This document shows positions 25,010 through 36,100 of a DNA stretch of 64,000 nt, in pieces. The notes beneath the pieces are model-generated. The model saw nothing but the letters and a program-made list of their open reading frames with translations. It searched no databases and had not been told where the DNA came from. Source of the DNA: Halichoerus grypus (taxonomy: Eukaryota > Chordata > Mammalia > Carnivora > Phocidae); the NCBI RefSeq assembly GCF_964656455.1, contig NC_135718.1, forward strand, positions 22,766,449-22,830,448. The letters run 5' to 3'. Both the position numbers and the translations under genes were made by a program. Numbering within the stretch: the first letter of the stretch is position 1; each line of letters starts with the position of its first letter.

Positions 25010-26329
25010 AGAAAATATTGTATAATTTCTTCCTTAAATTTTTAGTAGAATTCACCAGTGAATTCATCAAGGCCTGGTGTTTTCTGTTTTGGAAAGTTAT
25101 TGATTAAATTTGTTTAAATTCTCTCTTTCTAGTTTCCCAGCATGGAAACTTATATGCTTAATTTTAGATCTTTCTTCCTTTTAAAAATATACCTCCAATG
25201 CTATAAATTTCCCTCTGTGCACTGCTTTTGCTGCATCCCACTAATTTTGATAAGTTGCATTTTCATTTTCATCTAATTAAAAATGTTTAATTTCTCTTGA
25301 GATTTCTTCTTTGACTCCTGTGTTATTTAGAATTGTGTTTTTTAATCTCCGCATATTTTTGCATTTCCCAGTCATCTTTCTGTTACTGGTTTCCAGTTCA
25401 ATTCCATTGTTGTCTGAAAAAAAGTCATTGTAGGATTTCTATTCTTTTAAATATGTTATGTATGTTCTGGGCCCAGAATGTGGTGTATCTTGATGGATAT
25501 TTAATATTAGCTTGAGAAGAATGTGTATTCTTCTGTTGCTAGATGAATTAGTCTATAGATATCAATTATATCCAATTGATTTGTGTTATTGTTGTGTTCA
25601 ACTATGTCCTTGATGACTTTTTGCCTGCTGTATGTGTGCACATGTATGTGTATATTTTACATAATCATCTGTATGTTTTATATGAATATGGGGAAATATG
25701 AAGGAATTCATCAAGTTGCTAACTTTGGTTTTAAGGAGGAAGAACAGAGTATAAGGGTATTGAAGTATGAGGACAAAAGGGAAAATATATAAGAAAAAGA
25801 AAGAACAAGAGAAAGAGAGGAATGATGAAAAATAAAGATGTTAAAATAAATCTACATATATGTAATTATTGTCTTAAAATTAATGGGTTCTACCTCAGGC
25901 TGATGGGATTTTAGGTCATTTTAAATTTATTCCTATAATTTATTCTTTCATTTCCTATTTTAAAATGAGAATGCAATGTTTACATAAAGAGGAAAGCATA
26001 ATAAATCTGATTTCAATGGACTGGAAAAAGGCTTTGAAAGAAAATATTTAGGTTGAAGTCTAAAAATGTTCTTGTTTAAATTGAAACAAAAATCTTGTAC
26101 CTGAAGAGTCTAAGAATTTCAAAAGGTGAACCAGCCTAAAAAAATACGTGATTTAAAAAAAATAAATAAATAAGAATTGCTATTTAAACCATAGCCTACC
26201 TTGGGAGGTATTTATTCAGGAAAATAATTTGGAGGAAAAATATTACGACAAAAGCACATTTATCTAAAGCTTTCTGTTTTGAATATATGCATTATCTGTT
26301 CAAAGAGCCATCCCAGTGTTAAGTATAGA

Positions 26330-26620
26330 ATGCCTTTGCTATTTTTCTTCCTCCCAGCAATAAAGCTGTTAGGAGCCACAATAAAGACTATGCATAATGC
26401 CTGGTGAAATGGTGAGCTGTGAGTTAAAGAACAATCATAATTTGCTAATTTTTCTAAAATGCATTGAAAAATCCTTTTACATTAATCTCTGTGATTCATA
26501 AAGAAGGGAGGCAGGCTGGCAAAGTTTAAATGATTGAAAATGATGCCGGTGGCCTTCTGCAAAATCTGATTACAGCTTTGATGATTGATAGCTTGCCATT
26601 AGCACAGAGGGGGGAAAAGC
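26330..26620. promoter_or_regulatory. Candidate conserved non-coding / enhancer-like block (unproven)
   Basis: A repeat-free block of more balanced composition with a cluster of homeodomain, POU and SOX-like words: ATGCATAAT, ACAATAAAG, AACAATCATAAT, TTTGCTAATT, CTGATTAC, TGATTGATAG, CCATTAGC. Such clusters occur in developmental enhancers. This is inference only: single words of this kind are common in AT-rich DNA. Confidence 0.22.
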
Positions 26621-26900
26621 CTAGAAATTGAACCAAGTAAATCAAGCAAAATCTTTCTAGTTTATAGGGAACATTTAGACATGATTCAAAAATGTTTTAA
26701 CCAAGATTTCATTTTCTGTAAATATATGTTGCCTTTGAATATGAAGTATTCATTTCAGTGACTTTTCCCTGAACTTCTCTTTAATCTTGTCTTCAAGAAA
26801 GTCCAGCTTGCCCTACCACCTTCCCCAGTCTTCAAGGCTGGTGTGATTTACTTAAGTGACAGTGTACCACTCTATTTGTATTCCTGTTTTCATTTGGCAG

Positions 26901-26959
26901 CTTCTATGGAGTGCATGTTGCTGTTGCTGGGGAGACCTGAACATTGGAAAAATGTAGAG
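26901..26959 (+). other. Candidate exon bounded by strong splice signals
   Basis: A pyrimidine-rich tract runs into TTTGGCAG at 26,893-26,900. After 59 bases the sequence GAG|GTGAGTAAAG starts its donor at 26,960, a full match to the mammalian 5' splice consensus. The 59 bases are open in one of three frames (reading SMECMLLLLGRPEHWKNVE) and are not a known repeat. The length is not a multiple of three. It could be an exon of a long non-coding RNA or a chance pairing. Confidence 0.25.
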
Positions 26960-27951
26960 GTGAGTAAAGTAAGGAATCTCCCTTTCACTTATAATTTCCT
27001 TGAATTTGCTAAATGCCTCATGTCAATTTGACCTATAGGACAAGCTGTTACAGCTCATTAATTTGAGCATTAGTGTATTGATGATACATTCATATTTCTG
27101 CATAATATCAGGGACCAGAAAAGACAGTTCATAGTATACCACAACTACAAAGAAATTTTTTCAAAGGACTTTAAGCAGAGAATAACTATTATGGTGGGAT
27201 TTACTATCACCATGACACAGACCATATTGTAGTAAATTTTCAGTAATTAGATGAGTTATGTATAGTCATGGAGAGAATATCCATATATTTATATACCATC
27301 CTTGCATGTGTATAAGATACTTAGTACTGCCTAAAATTATGACCCGCCATGTCTTTATTGGCTAAATATATATTTACCAACAATGCTGGTAAATATTAAC
27401 TGACATTTACTATCTCCAACATCATAAAAACTTGGCTAAATGTCATTGTTATAAGTACTTACTATATGCTGACAATGTAGGACCAATATTTACAGAGCAC
27501 CTGCAATGTGTAAGACTGTGAGGTCCTTGAAGTAGAGGCCCTGACTATATTGTTTATTAGAGTTTAACAAAATGCCTAGTACAGAGTAGTTATGTTTCCT
27601 GTATACATATTTTTAAATTAACATATTAAGCTATACAATTCTTGTTTTCAGTCCCCCTTTCCCCTAGAAAAACCTATAAAGTAGGTGCTTTTACTGACCT
27701 TGTTTTAAAGTAATTGAAATTGGAATCTAGAGAGGATTATTACTTTTCCAGAAACATGCAACTGATTAGTATCTTGGAGTATTGTTTTCAAGATGGTTTG
27801 AATACTTGAGGACATAGCTAGTCATTGGAAATTTTAAGAAAAAGAGATGTTTTAAGAATTAAGTCTAGGAACAAGTCAATGAGCCTCTTTGACCTCAAGA
27901 TTTTCTCTCTAGTTAGAGATCTTTCAAGTTAGATATGGGGATTGTTCTGTA

Positions 27952-28454
27952 TTAGTCTCTTATTGCTGCTATAACAAATTACCACACACTTAGTGGCTTA
28001 AAACAACATGCATTTTTTAGGGTTCTGAAGATCAGAACAAAATGAGTTTTTCAGTAGGCTAACATGTAAGTGTTGAGTGGGCCATGTTTCTTCTGGAGAC
28101 TACAAGAGAATCTATTGCCTTTCCTTTTCTAGCTTCCAGAGGCCGTTCACCTTCTTTGGTTTGTGATCTCCCTGCCAGTTTCCAAAGTAGAGGTAGGCAA
28201 TGGAGTTCTCAGCTGGCATAAATGTGGCTCTAGCTTTCAGTCTCCCCTCTCTCTGACTCTTCCTCCCTCTTTCACTTGGAAGGATTCTTCTAACTGCCTT
28301 GGGCCTCTCAGATAATCCAGAAAAATCTCCTAACTAAAGAGTTTTAGCTTAATTGCACCTGAAAATATCCCTTTTGTTATGTGAAGTTACCTATTCACAG
28401 GCTCCAGGGATTAGAATGTGGACATCTGCTGGGGCTCATTATCCTATCTACTAC
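27952..28454 (-). mobile_element. MLT1A-type solo LTR (ERVL-MaLR), antisense
   Basis: Starts with 'gtattagtctcttattgctg', 'ctataacaaattaccacaca', 'tagtggcttaaaacaacatg', then 'cttttctagcttccagaggc', 'ttcacaggctccagggatta' and ends at 'atcctatctactaca'. This is the reverse complement of the MLT1A LTR layout. No internal sequence adjoins it. Confidence 0.9.
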
Positions 28455-29394
28455 ATGGTCCATACAGAGAATAAAAACAAGTTAGGAAAATACCTCAGAG
28501 GCTTTATTTGAATTCCTTAAAAGATAAGCCAATCAGCACTATCCAACTAAAGCAACAGAATATTTAGATTGTTCAGTGAGACATGTTTTGAGTAAAATCA
28601 AATGCTAATTTACTGAGTGCAATTTTGCCTGTATTTGGGATTCTGGGTTTACGAGTAAGATATAAACTGCTGATGGAGGTTCACAGTGTCGTGGATCTGA
28701 GGAAATCATTGTGGAAGAACCATTTCGTGTATTTTATTTCATACACAAAAGTGTTCACACTTCAAAAAATGGAGAGAAAATAGTAGAACTCCATTTTCCT
28801 TTTTGAAGAAGACACTTAAAGCTTTATGTAAATTTGTGGTTGGATCCTTATTGCAACTCAGGCCATCTTGATTTCTCTATATGAATCTTAGGGTGCATTA
28901 CAACTAGACTGTAGTAATATCCATTTAATCACCTTGCAGGCAATATTTTAGTCCCTCAAGTCAGACTGTTCATCTGGTCAGTTTATTTTTCCTCAACATG
29001 ACTTTCATTATACTTTTTCTTGTTCAAATGTGTCATTCAATTTCTGTTGTGTACAGGCTTATTCAGACTTGTACTGAGAATTTTCCTTAGGCTGTTCCCA
29101 GATGAATTTTTAAACTTTCATTACTCTCTTAAGGGAGATTTTGTTTTTCTTTACTTTACATTTTATTCTAAAAAGGCTAAGGAATCTTCATAGATCCCCT
29201 GGAGCATAAGACATGCTCCTGGAAAGATCTCTGGACTTTTCCCCCAACTTCAGTTAGGATACCTCAGCTTTATCTGGTTTATGCATTGGGTTTCACTGCA
29301 AGGTTATTGTTAAAAATAAGTTTCCATAGGGCTGTTGGGGGAATTAATTATACTGGTTGTTCTCTATGAACTGTTTACTTAGTCAAATGATACC
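28455..29394. other. No recognised feature
   Basis: AT-rich sequence after the MLT1A LTR. I see no gene, no long open frame and no nameable repeat. Confidence 0.4.
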
Positions 29395-29650
29395 CCTTAC
29401 TGACAAGCAAATATCTCACACGTTCAGGCTTTTTATATTTTTTTCTGTCCTTTCCCCCCATCCTAGATTATTATTCCCTATCCAGATCCTTCATCCTCAA
29501 GGACAAACTCTTCTGTGTGAGACTGTCCCTGATCACTTCAGCACAGAGTGATCTCTCCTTCTGGAACACTAAGTGTGGCACTTCATCATATATTTATTGT
29601 CTGTTCTATCCTTGGTGCCCTGCACAAGGCATGGTATGCAGTGGATATAC
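29395..29650 (+). mobile_element. Probable LINE-2 3' fragment
   Basis: The order 'actgtccctgatcacttcag', 'ctccttctggaacactaagt', 'atatttattgtctgttctat', 'ggtgccctgcacaaggcat' resembles a degraded L2 3' region. Similarity is partial. Confidence 0.5.
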
Positions 29651-29834
29651 AGTACATGGAGTGGATAGATAGCATGATGAAGGAAGGAAGATGGACAGAA
29701 AGAATAAGAGAAGGAAGAAATTTGAAACTGCTTGCATTATGTTAAGGTATCCCTAAACTTCCATTGTTTGATTTAACTTTTCAGATATAAATACAAATCT
29801 ATCCAACTAGTTTACAGGAAAGAGAGATGACAGC

Positions 29835-30060
29835 AGGTTTAACATTTATCACATGCTCTATGATATGCTGGGTGCATTATGTGATTATCCTCTTCATTTA
29901 ATCTTCATAGCAATGCTGTGAAGTTTCACCAAAGAGGAAATTGAAGCTGAAGAAGTTAAGCAACATTCCCCATGTCACACAGCACTAGCAGGGCTTGAAT
30001 TCAAATCCCAATGTGTGTATGCAATACAGATTTCCTCAGGCTCCCGTGAAGCTAGCCACT
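29835..30060 (+). mobile_element. MIR SINE
   Basis: Matches the MIR core in order: 'tatgatatgctgggtgcatt', 'cttcatttaatcttcatagc', 'aaagaggaaattgaagctga', 'agaagttaagcaacattccc', 'catgtcacacagcactagca', 'gggcttgaattcaaatccca'. MIRs are ancient tRNA-derived, L2-mobilised SINEs. Confidence 0.88.
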
Positions 30061-30170
30061 GCTTTCTAAATGTCACAGAGTATCTGACAGGAAGAAAATA
30101 TTATTTTATATTTTAGGAATAAATGAATGAGTTATGGAGTGCATTATTAAAGAAGGATGACATTAATGCC

Positions 30171-30366
30171 TTTTATTTTTTTTAAGATTTTATTTATGTA
30201 TTTGACAGAGAGACAGTGAGAGAGGGAACACAAGCAGGGTCAGAGGGAGAGGGAGAAGCAGTCCCCACTGAGCAGGGAGCCTGATGATGCGGGGCTCCAT
30301 TCCAGGACCCTGGGATCATGAACTGAGCCGAAGGCAGATGCTTAATGACTGAGCCACCCAGGCACC
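30171..30366 (-). mobile_element. CAN-SINE, antisense
   Basis: A T-rich run and AAGATTTTATTTATGTATTTGACAG-type tail complement come first, then the GAGAGGGAGAAGCAG block and the reversed head 'gactgagccacccaggcacc'. The target duplication is unclear (CCTTTTA-type on both sides). Slight divergence in the middle (gatgatgcggggctcc). Confidence 0.94.
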
Positions 30367-30477
30367 TTTTAATAAACTACTATTCTTCTCTAGATCTACC
30401 ACTGCCATTGCCATGCCGTAGCTTTTAAGACCCCAGACACTAGAGCCTTCTGGCCTATATGAGCCGTAGATCCACAG

Positions 30478-30602
30478 TTAAGTTACTTAGGCTACTGTGC
30501 CTCAGTCTTTTCATTTGTTACAGGAGGAAAATGACTGCATTTACTTCATAAGGTTATTAGGAGGATTAAATGCATTTAGCCCAGTTCCTAGACCATAGCA
30601 AC
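30478..30602 (-). mobile_element. MIR SINE, antisense
   Basis: Reads 'ctgtgcctcagtcttttcat', 'ggttattaggaggattaaat', 'cagttcctagaccatag', the reverse complement of MIR. It abuts a sense MIR immediately downstream. Confidence 0.8.
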
Positions 30603-30855
30603 AACATTTATTGAGCACGGACTACTCTGCCGCTTCCACCAACATTTATTGGGTTTTTAATAAATGCCCAGTATTATTCTTGCATTGTCATTACAAACCA
30701 CCTAACAGCCCCATGAACCGGGCATTGTTACTGTTCTCCTTTATAGATGAGGAAACTGAAACTTGGAAATTGCTTGCCCAAGGTCACTCGACTAGTAAAT
30801 GAAAGAGCAGGATTCAAGCCCAGGTCTGTCGAACTCCCGTGGTCTGAAAGACTGA
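30603..30855 (+). mobile_element. MIR SINE, sense, adjoining an antisense MIR
   Basis: Contains 'aacatttattgagcacggac', 'tttatagatgaggaaactga', 'aaattgcttgcccaaggtca', 'gcaggattcaagcccaggtc' and 'gaactcccgtggtc', a well-preserved MIR. The first 40 bases include a short internal duplication of the AACATTTATTG word. Confidence 0.88.
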
Positions 30856-31102
30856 GACTTCATGGAAAACATTGGCCTCTAGCTTGTCTGCTCTTGGGCT
30901 TTTGGTGTCATCTCCTCTGTTGATAGAACCTCTGCCAATATATGTTCAGTGTTGCAAGTTCCCTTTGTTATGTTTGTTATTGTCCTGGCTCATAGCTTAT
31001 TTAACTATATCTAGTGTCCCTCTGACTCCTCAGCTTTGTTGTCAGAGGGCAGTTGAGTGTCACTGCCATACTTGATTCTCATTCTTTTGGTTTGTATCAA
31101 CC

Positions 31103-31104
<2 letters not shown>

Positions 31105-31155
<51 letters not shown>
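31105..31155. repeat. (CA)n microsatellite, about 25 uninterrupted units
   Basis: An uninterrupted CA dinucleotide run that starts after 'caaccttta' and ends at 'cgtagcc'. Perfect arrays of this length are usually polymorphic within species. Confidence 0.98.
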
Positions 31156-31157
<2 letters not shown>

Positions 31158-31744
31158 AGCCTTTCTGCTTTGGGTTCCCTGAGAAAATTATCTGTTATCA
31201 ATATGGAATGACATCAGTTAATGACAACACCATAGATTTCTCTAAGTATCCTCATGGAATGGGGTATTTTAGTCTAAAATAGTGCTCCCAGGAGAGTCTC
31301 ATTTAATTTTCCCTAGTAAAACCAACTTACTGTAAGCAATGTTAGTAAGGCCATGTGCCAAGCATGCTAATCTACTGCCTTGAAAATGCTTCAGCCTCCC
31401 ATGGGCTGATCTCCACTACTCTCACACATTTGGGATCTTCTTAGAAAGCACCCAATGATGGGGTACAAAGCAAAATACCTGAATTAGGAGGCTGTACTTT
31501 CACAGAGCAGTGAAATCTCTTACCTTTCTTAATTATCTCTTTTATCAAAGGCAAACAGACATTCCCAGATTATTTTGCTGATTCTCAAGGCAAATGAGGG
31601 CAGCTATTATGTAGGTTTCCTACTATGTACTACTCAACATACATGTATTTAGTTTTTTTTTTTTTTAACAGACACATGACAAGGAGCTCAGAATATAAAC
31701 AAATAAATATTTTTAAGGAAATTGGAATCTAGTAATACCAGATA
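31156..31744. other. No recognised gene
   Basis: Repeat-poor sequence with a T-run at about 31,654-31,667. No coding motif. Confidence 0.4.
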
Positions 31745-31865
31745 AAAACTATGTGACTTGACATAAATTTTCTCATTTAATCCTCATAATAAACCTGAAA
31801 AAAAAACCCAACAAATTATTATTTGATTTTTTTTTGCACATGAGCAATGAAAGGCTCAGAGATGT
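31745..31865 (+). mobile_element. Probable MIR fragment
   Basis: 'tctcatttaatcctcataat' and 'gagcaatgaaaggctcagag' in order suggest a degraded MIR centre. Confidence 0.55.
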
Positions 31866-31994
31866 TTGGTATCTGGTATTTCAATTAAGGACTATTTTAT
31901 TCCAAAATCCATGCATCTTATACATTCTCACTGCCTTTGCCCAGTAGCCACTACAGGAAAACTCTGAGACCTTTTGTGTAACATAGTGCTAACC

Positions 31995-32240
31995 ATAGCA
32001 GCTTTGGCATCAGACACATCTTAGTTCAAGTACCAGCTCTGCAACCTATAAATTCTATGACCTTGGGTGTACCTTATGCATGCACTCACGCACATACACA
32101 TACACGTATATATATATTACATATAAATCTACATTATAGGGTTGCCATGTGGATCAAATGAGATGCTGTATTAAGCCTGTTATAAACCAAGCACATAGGA
32201 GATCCTTGTTAAATGGTATTTACCATTATATCATTATTAG
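31995..32240 (-). mobile_element. MIR SINE, antisense, with an internal microsatellite
   Basis: Begins with 'catagcagctttggcatcag', 'agttcaagtaccagctctgc', 'ctatgaccttgggtg', then is interrupted by a CACG/CATACA/TATA simple stretch (about 32,085-32,120). It resumes with 'tagggttgccatgtggatca', 'aatgagatgctg', 'accaagcacataggagatcc'. Confidence 0.82.
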
Positions 32241-32550
32241 TAAAGCAAACTTAGGTTGGGCTACCCTGGTTATACTAAGGAAAACACCGTGTGAAATGTA
32301 GCTCCCCTCTTCCACAGAAATAAAATAAAGAGATGGAATTAGCTGGTGGGTGAAATAGACTTTTGTCAGGTAGGACATCTAGCATTAACATGAATGAGTC
32401 AGCTCTATCATTTCCTAAGTTCTTCTAGTTTATTATTCATTTTATAGACTATATGTTCTTATCCTTCATGGTTAATTGATACTGCAACTGATTTTTGACT
32501 GTTCAGTGTCAAGCAATAAAATATTGAGGAAGTTCCATTAAAATGCTATG

Positions 32551-32687
32551 CTTTTTTTAAAATTTAATTTAATTTATTTATTTTTGGGGCGAGAAAGGTT
32601 TTTTTGTGTGCGTGTGTTCCAATAAAACTTTATTTACAAGCTTAAGCAGGGTGCCAGATCTGGTCTGTAGGAGGTCATTTGCCAATT
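32551..32687 (-). other. Apparent 3'-transduced segment of the L1
   Basis: Between the L1's own A-tail (T-run at 32,688-32,704 on the plus strand) and the left target duplication lie 137 bases that are not L1. On the minus strand they begin near 'attggcaaatgacctcctac', contain AATAAA within 'gtaaataaagttttattgga' and end in a second A-rich tail. Part resembles an end of a common mammalian hAT-type repeat. Because the target duplication lies outside it, the segment most likely arrived with the L1 RNA by read-through of the first poly(A) signal. Confidence 0.75.
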
Positions 32688-33156
32688 TCTTTTTCTTTTT
32701 TTTTAAATTTTATTTTACTATGTTAATCACCATACACTACATCATTAGTTTTTGATGTAGTGTTCCATGATTCATTGTTTGTGTATAACACAAAGTGCTC
32801 CATTCAATATGTGCCCTCTTTAATACCCATCACCAGGCTAACCCATCCCCCCACCCCCCTCCCCTCTAGAACCGTCAGTTTGTTGCTCAGAGTCCATAGT
32901 CTCTCATGGTTTGTCTCCCCCTCTGATTCCCCCCCTTCATTTTTCCCTTCCCACTATCTTTTCTATCTCTCTTTTTTTAACACATAATGTATTATTTGTT
33001 TCAGAGGTACAGGTCTGTTATTCAACAGTCTTGCACAATTCACAGCGCTACCATAGCACATACCCTCTCCAATGTCTATCACCCAGCCACCCCATCCCTC
33101 CCACCCCACCCCCCACTCCAGCAACCCTCAGTTTGTTTCCTGAGATTAAGAATTCC

Positions 33157-36100
33157 TCATATCAGTGAGATCATACGATACACGTCTTTCTCTGATTGAC
33201 TTATTTCATTTAACGTAATACCCTCGTTGCAAATGGCAAGATTTCGTTTTTTGTTTTTTTTTTTAATGGCTGCATAATTCCATTGTATATATATACCACA
33301 TCTTCATTATCCATTCATCTGTTGATGGGCATCTTGGCTCTTTCCATAGTTTGGCTATTGTGGACATTGCTGCTATAAACATTGTGGTGTACCTACCCCT
33401 TCAGATCACTACATTTGTATCTTTGGGGTAAATACCCAGTAGTGCAAATGCTGGGTTGTATGGCAGCTCTATTTTCAACTTTGTGAGGAACCTCCATACT
33501 GTTTTCCAGAGTGGCTGCACCAGCTTGCATTCCCACCAACAGTGTAGGAGGGTTCCGCTTTCTCCGCAACCTCGCCAACATCTGTTGTTTCCTGACTTAT
33601 TGATTTGAGCCATTCTGACTGGTGTGAGGTGGTATCTCATTGAGGTTTTGATTTGGATTTCCCTGATGTCGAGCGATGTTGAGCACTTTTTCATATGTCT
33701 GTTGGCCATTTGGATGTCTTCTTTGGAAAAATGTCTGTTCATGTATTCTGCCCATTTCTTGATTGGATTATTTATTCTTTGGGTGTTGAGTTTGATAAGT
33801 TCATTATAGATTTTGGATACTAGCCCTTTATCTGATACGTCATTTGCAAATATCTTCTCCCATTCTGTCGGTTGTCTTTTGGTTTTGTTGACTGTTTCCT
33901 TTGCTGTGCAAAAGCTTCTTATCTTGATGAAGTCCCAATAGTTCATTTTTGCCCTTGTTTCTCTTGCCCTTGGAAATGTTTCTAGGAAGAAATTGCTGCA
34001 GCTGAGGTTGAAGAGGTTGCTGCCTGTGTTTGTGGATTTTGATGGACTCCGGTCTCACATTGAGGTCTTTCAACATTTTGAGTCTATTTTTGTGTGTGGT
34101 GTAAGGAAATGGTCCAGTTTCATTCTTCTGCATGTGGCTGTCCAATTTTCCCAACACCATTTGTTGAAGAGACTGTCTTTTTTCCACTGGACATTCTTTA
34201 CTGCTTTGTCAAAGATTAGTTGACCATAGAGTTGAGGGTCCATTTCTGGGCTCTCTATTCTGTTCCATTGATCTATGTGTCTGTTTTTGTGCCAGTACCA
34301 TGCTGTCTTGATGATGACAGCTTTGTAATAGAGCTTGAAGTCAGCAATTGTGATGCCACCAGCTTTGCTTTTCTTTTTCAACAGTCCTCTGGCTATTTGG
34401 GGTCTTTTCTGGTTCCATACAAATTTTAGGATTATTTATTTCTTTTAAAAAGTGTATGGTATTTTGATAGGGATTACATTAAATGTGTAGATTGCTCTAG
34501 GTAGCATTGACATCTTCACAATATTTGTTCTTCCAATCCATGAGCAGGGAACCTTTTTCCATTTCTTTGTGTCTTCCTCAATTTCTTTCATGAGTATTTT
34601 ATAGTTTTCTGAGTACAAATTCTTTGCCTCTTTGGTTAGATTTATTCCTAGGTTTCTTATGGTTTTGGGTGCAAATGTAAATGGGATCGACTCCTTAATT
34701 TCTCTTTCTTCTGTCTTGTTGTTGGTGTATGGGAAAGACACTGATTTCTGTGCATTGATTTTGTATCCTGCCACTTGACTGAATTCCTGTATGAGTTCTA
34801 GCAGTTTTGGGGTGGAGTCTTTTGGATTTCCACATAAAGTATCATATCACCTGCAAAGAGTGAGAGTTTGACTTCTTCTTTGCCGATTTGGATGTCTTTT
34901 ATTTCTTTTTGTTGTCTGATTGCTGTGGCTAGGACTTCTAATACTATGTTGAATAGCAGTGGTGATAGTGGACATCCCTGCCATGTGCCTGACCTTAGGG
35001 GGAAAGCTCTCAGTTTTTCCCCATTGAGAATGATATTCACTGTGGGTTTTTCATAGATGACTTTTATGATATTGAGGTATTACCCTCTATCCCTACACTG
35101 TGAAGAGTTTTATCAAGAAAGGATGCTGTACTTTATCAAATGCTTTTTCTGCACCTGTTGAGAGGATCATATGGTTCTTGTTCTTTTTTTAATGTATTGT
35201 ATCACATTGATTGATTTGCGGATGTTGAACCAACCTTGCAGCCCAGGGATAAATCCCACTTGGTCGTGGTGAATAATCTTTTAATGTACTGTAGGATCCT
35301 ATTGGCTAGTATTTTGGTGAGAATTTTTGTGTCCATGTTCATCAGGGATATTGGTCTGTAATTCTCCTTTTGATGGGGTCTTTGATTTTGGGATCAAGGT
35401 AATGCTGTCCTCATAATATGAGTTTGGAAGTTTTCCTTCCATTTCTATTTTTTGGAACAGTTTCAGAAGAATAGGTATTAATTCTTCTTGAAATGTTTGG
35501 TAGAATTCCCCTGAGAAGCCATCTGGCCCTGGGCTTTTGTTTTTTGGGAGATTTTTGATGACTGCTTCAATTTCCTTAGTGGTTATAGGTCTGTTCAGGT
35601 TTTCTATTTCTTCCTGGTTCAGTTTTGGTTGTTGATACATCTCTAGGAATGCATCCATTTCTTCCAGGTTATCTAATTTGCTGGCATAGAGTTGCTCCTA
35701 ATATGTTCTTATAATTGTTTGTATTTCTTTGGTGTTGGTTGTGATCTCTCCTCTTTCATTCATGATTTTGTTGATTTGGGTCCTTTCTCTTTTCTTTTTG
35801 ATAAGTCTGGCCAGGGGTTTATCAACCTTGTTAATTCTTTCAAAGAACCAGCTCCTAGTCTCGTTGATCTGTTCTACTGTTCTTTTGGTTTCTATTTCAT
35901 TGATTTCTGCTCTGATCTTTATTATTTCTCTTCTCCTGCTGGGTTTAGGCTTTATTTGCTGTTCTTTCTCCAGCTCCTTTAGGTGTAGGGTTAGGTTGTG
36001 TATTTGAGACCTTTCTTGTTTCTTGAGAAAGGCTTGTATTGCCATATACTTTCCTTTTAAGACTGCCTTTGCTGCATCCCCAAGATTTGGAACAGTTGTG

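Larger units (their letters stand above)
21670..25640 (-). mobile_element. Old L1 (L1M-type), antisense, 5' truncated, with three later insertions
   Basis: On the minus strand, 3' UTR sequence lies at 21,670-22,270, then the ORF2 C-terminus (frame 22,276-22,458 with a LLGICPKE block), then the region before the reverse transcriptase (22,593-22,877, with [18 protein letters not shown]). Reverse-transcriptase and endonuclease remnants continue to about 25,600. It is broken by a CAN-SINE (23,177-23,386), a 3' UTR fragment of a younger L1 (24,143-24,341) and another CAN-SINE (24,810-25,009). All frames are degraded. Confidence 0.88.
25641..27950. other. 2.3 kb largely repeat-poor sequence
   Basis: Contains a purine-rich stretch at 25,780-25,830, a candidate conserved non-coding block at 26,330-26,620 and a candidate exon at 26,901-26,959, each listed separately. 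A weak L2- or MIR-like segment may lie at 27,480-27,600 ('tttacagagcacctgcaatg', 'atgcctagtacagagtagt'). No coding gene recognised. Confidence 0.45.

Noticed and set aside
31105..31155. CRISPR-like or tandem functional array
   Set aside because: Plain dinucleotide microsatellite.
33401..33946. 181-codon minus-strand frame as a gene
   Set aside because: It is the C-terminal part of L1 ORF2 ([38 protein letters not shown]), frameshifted at both ends.
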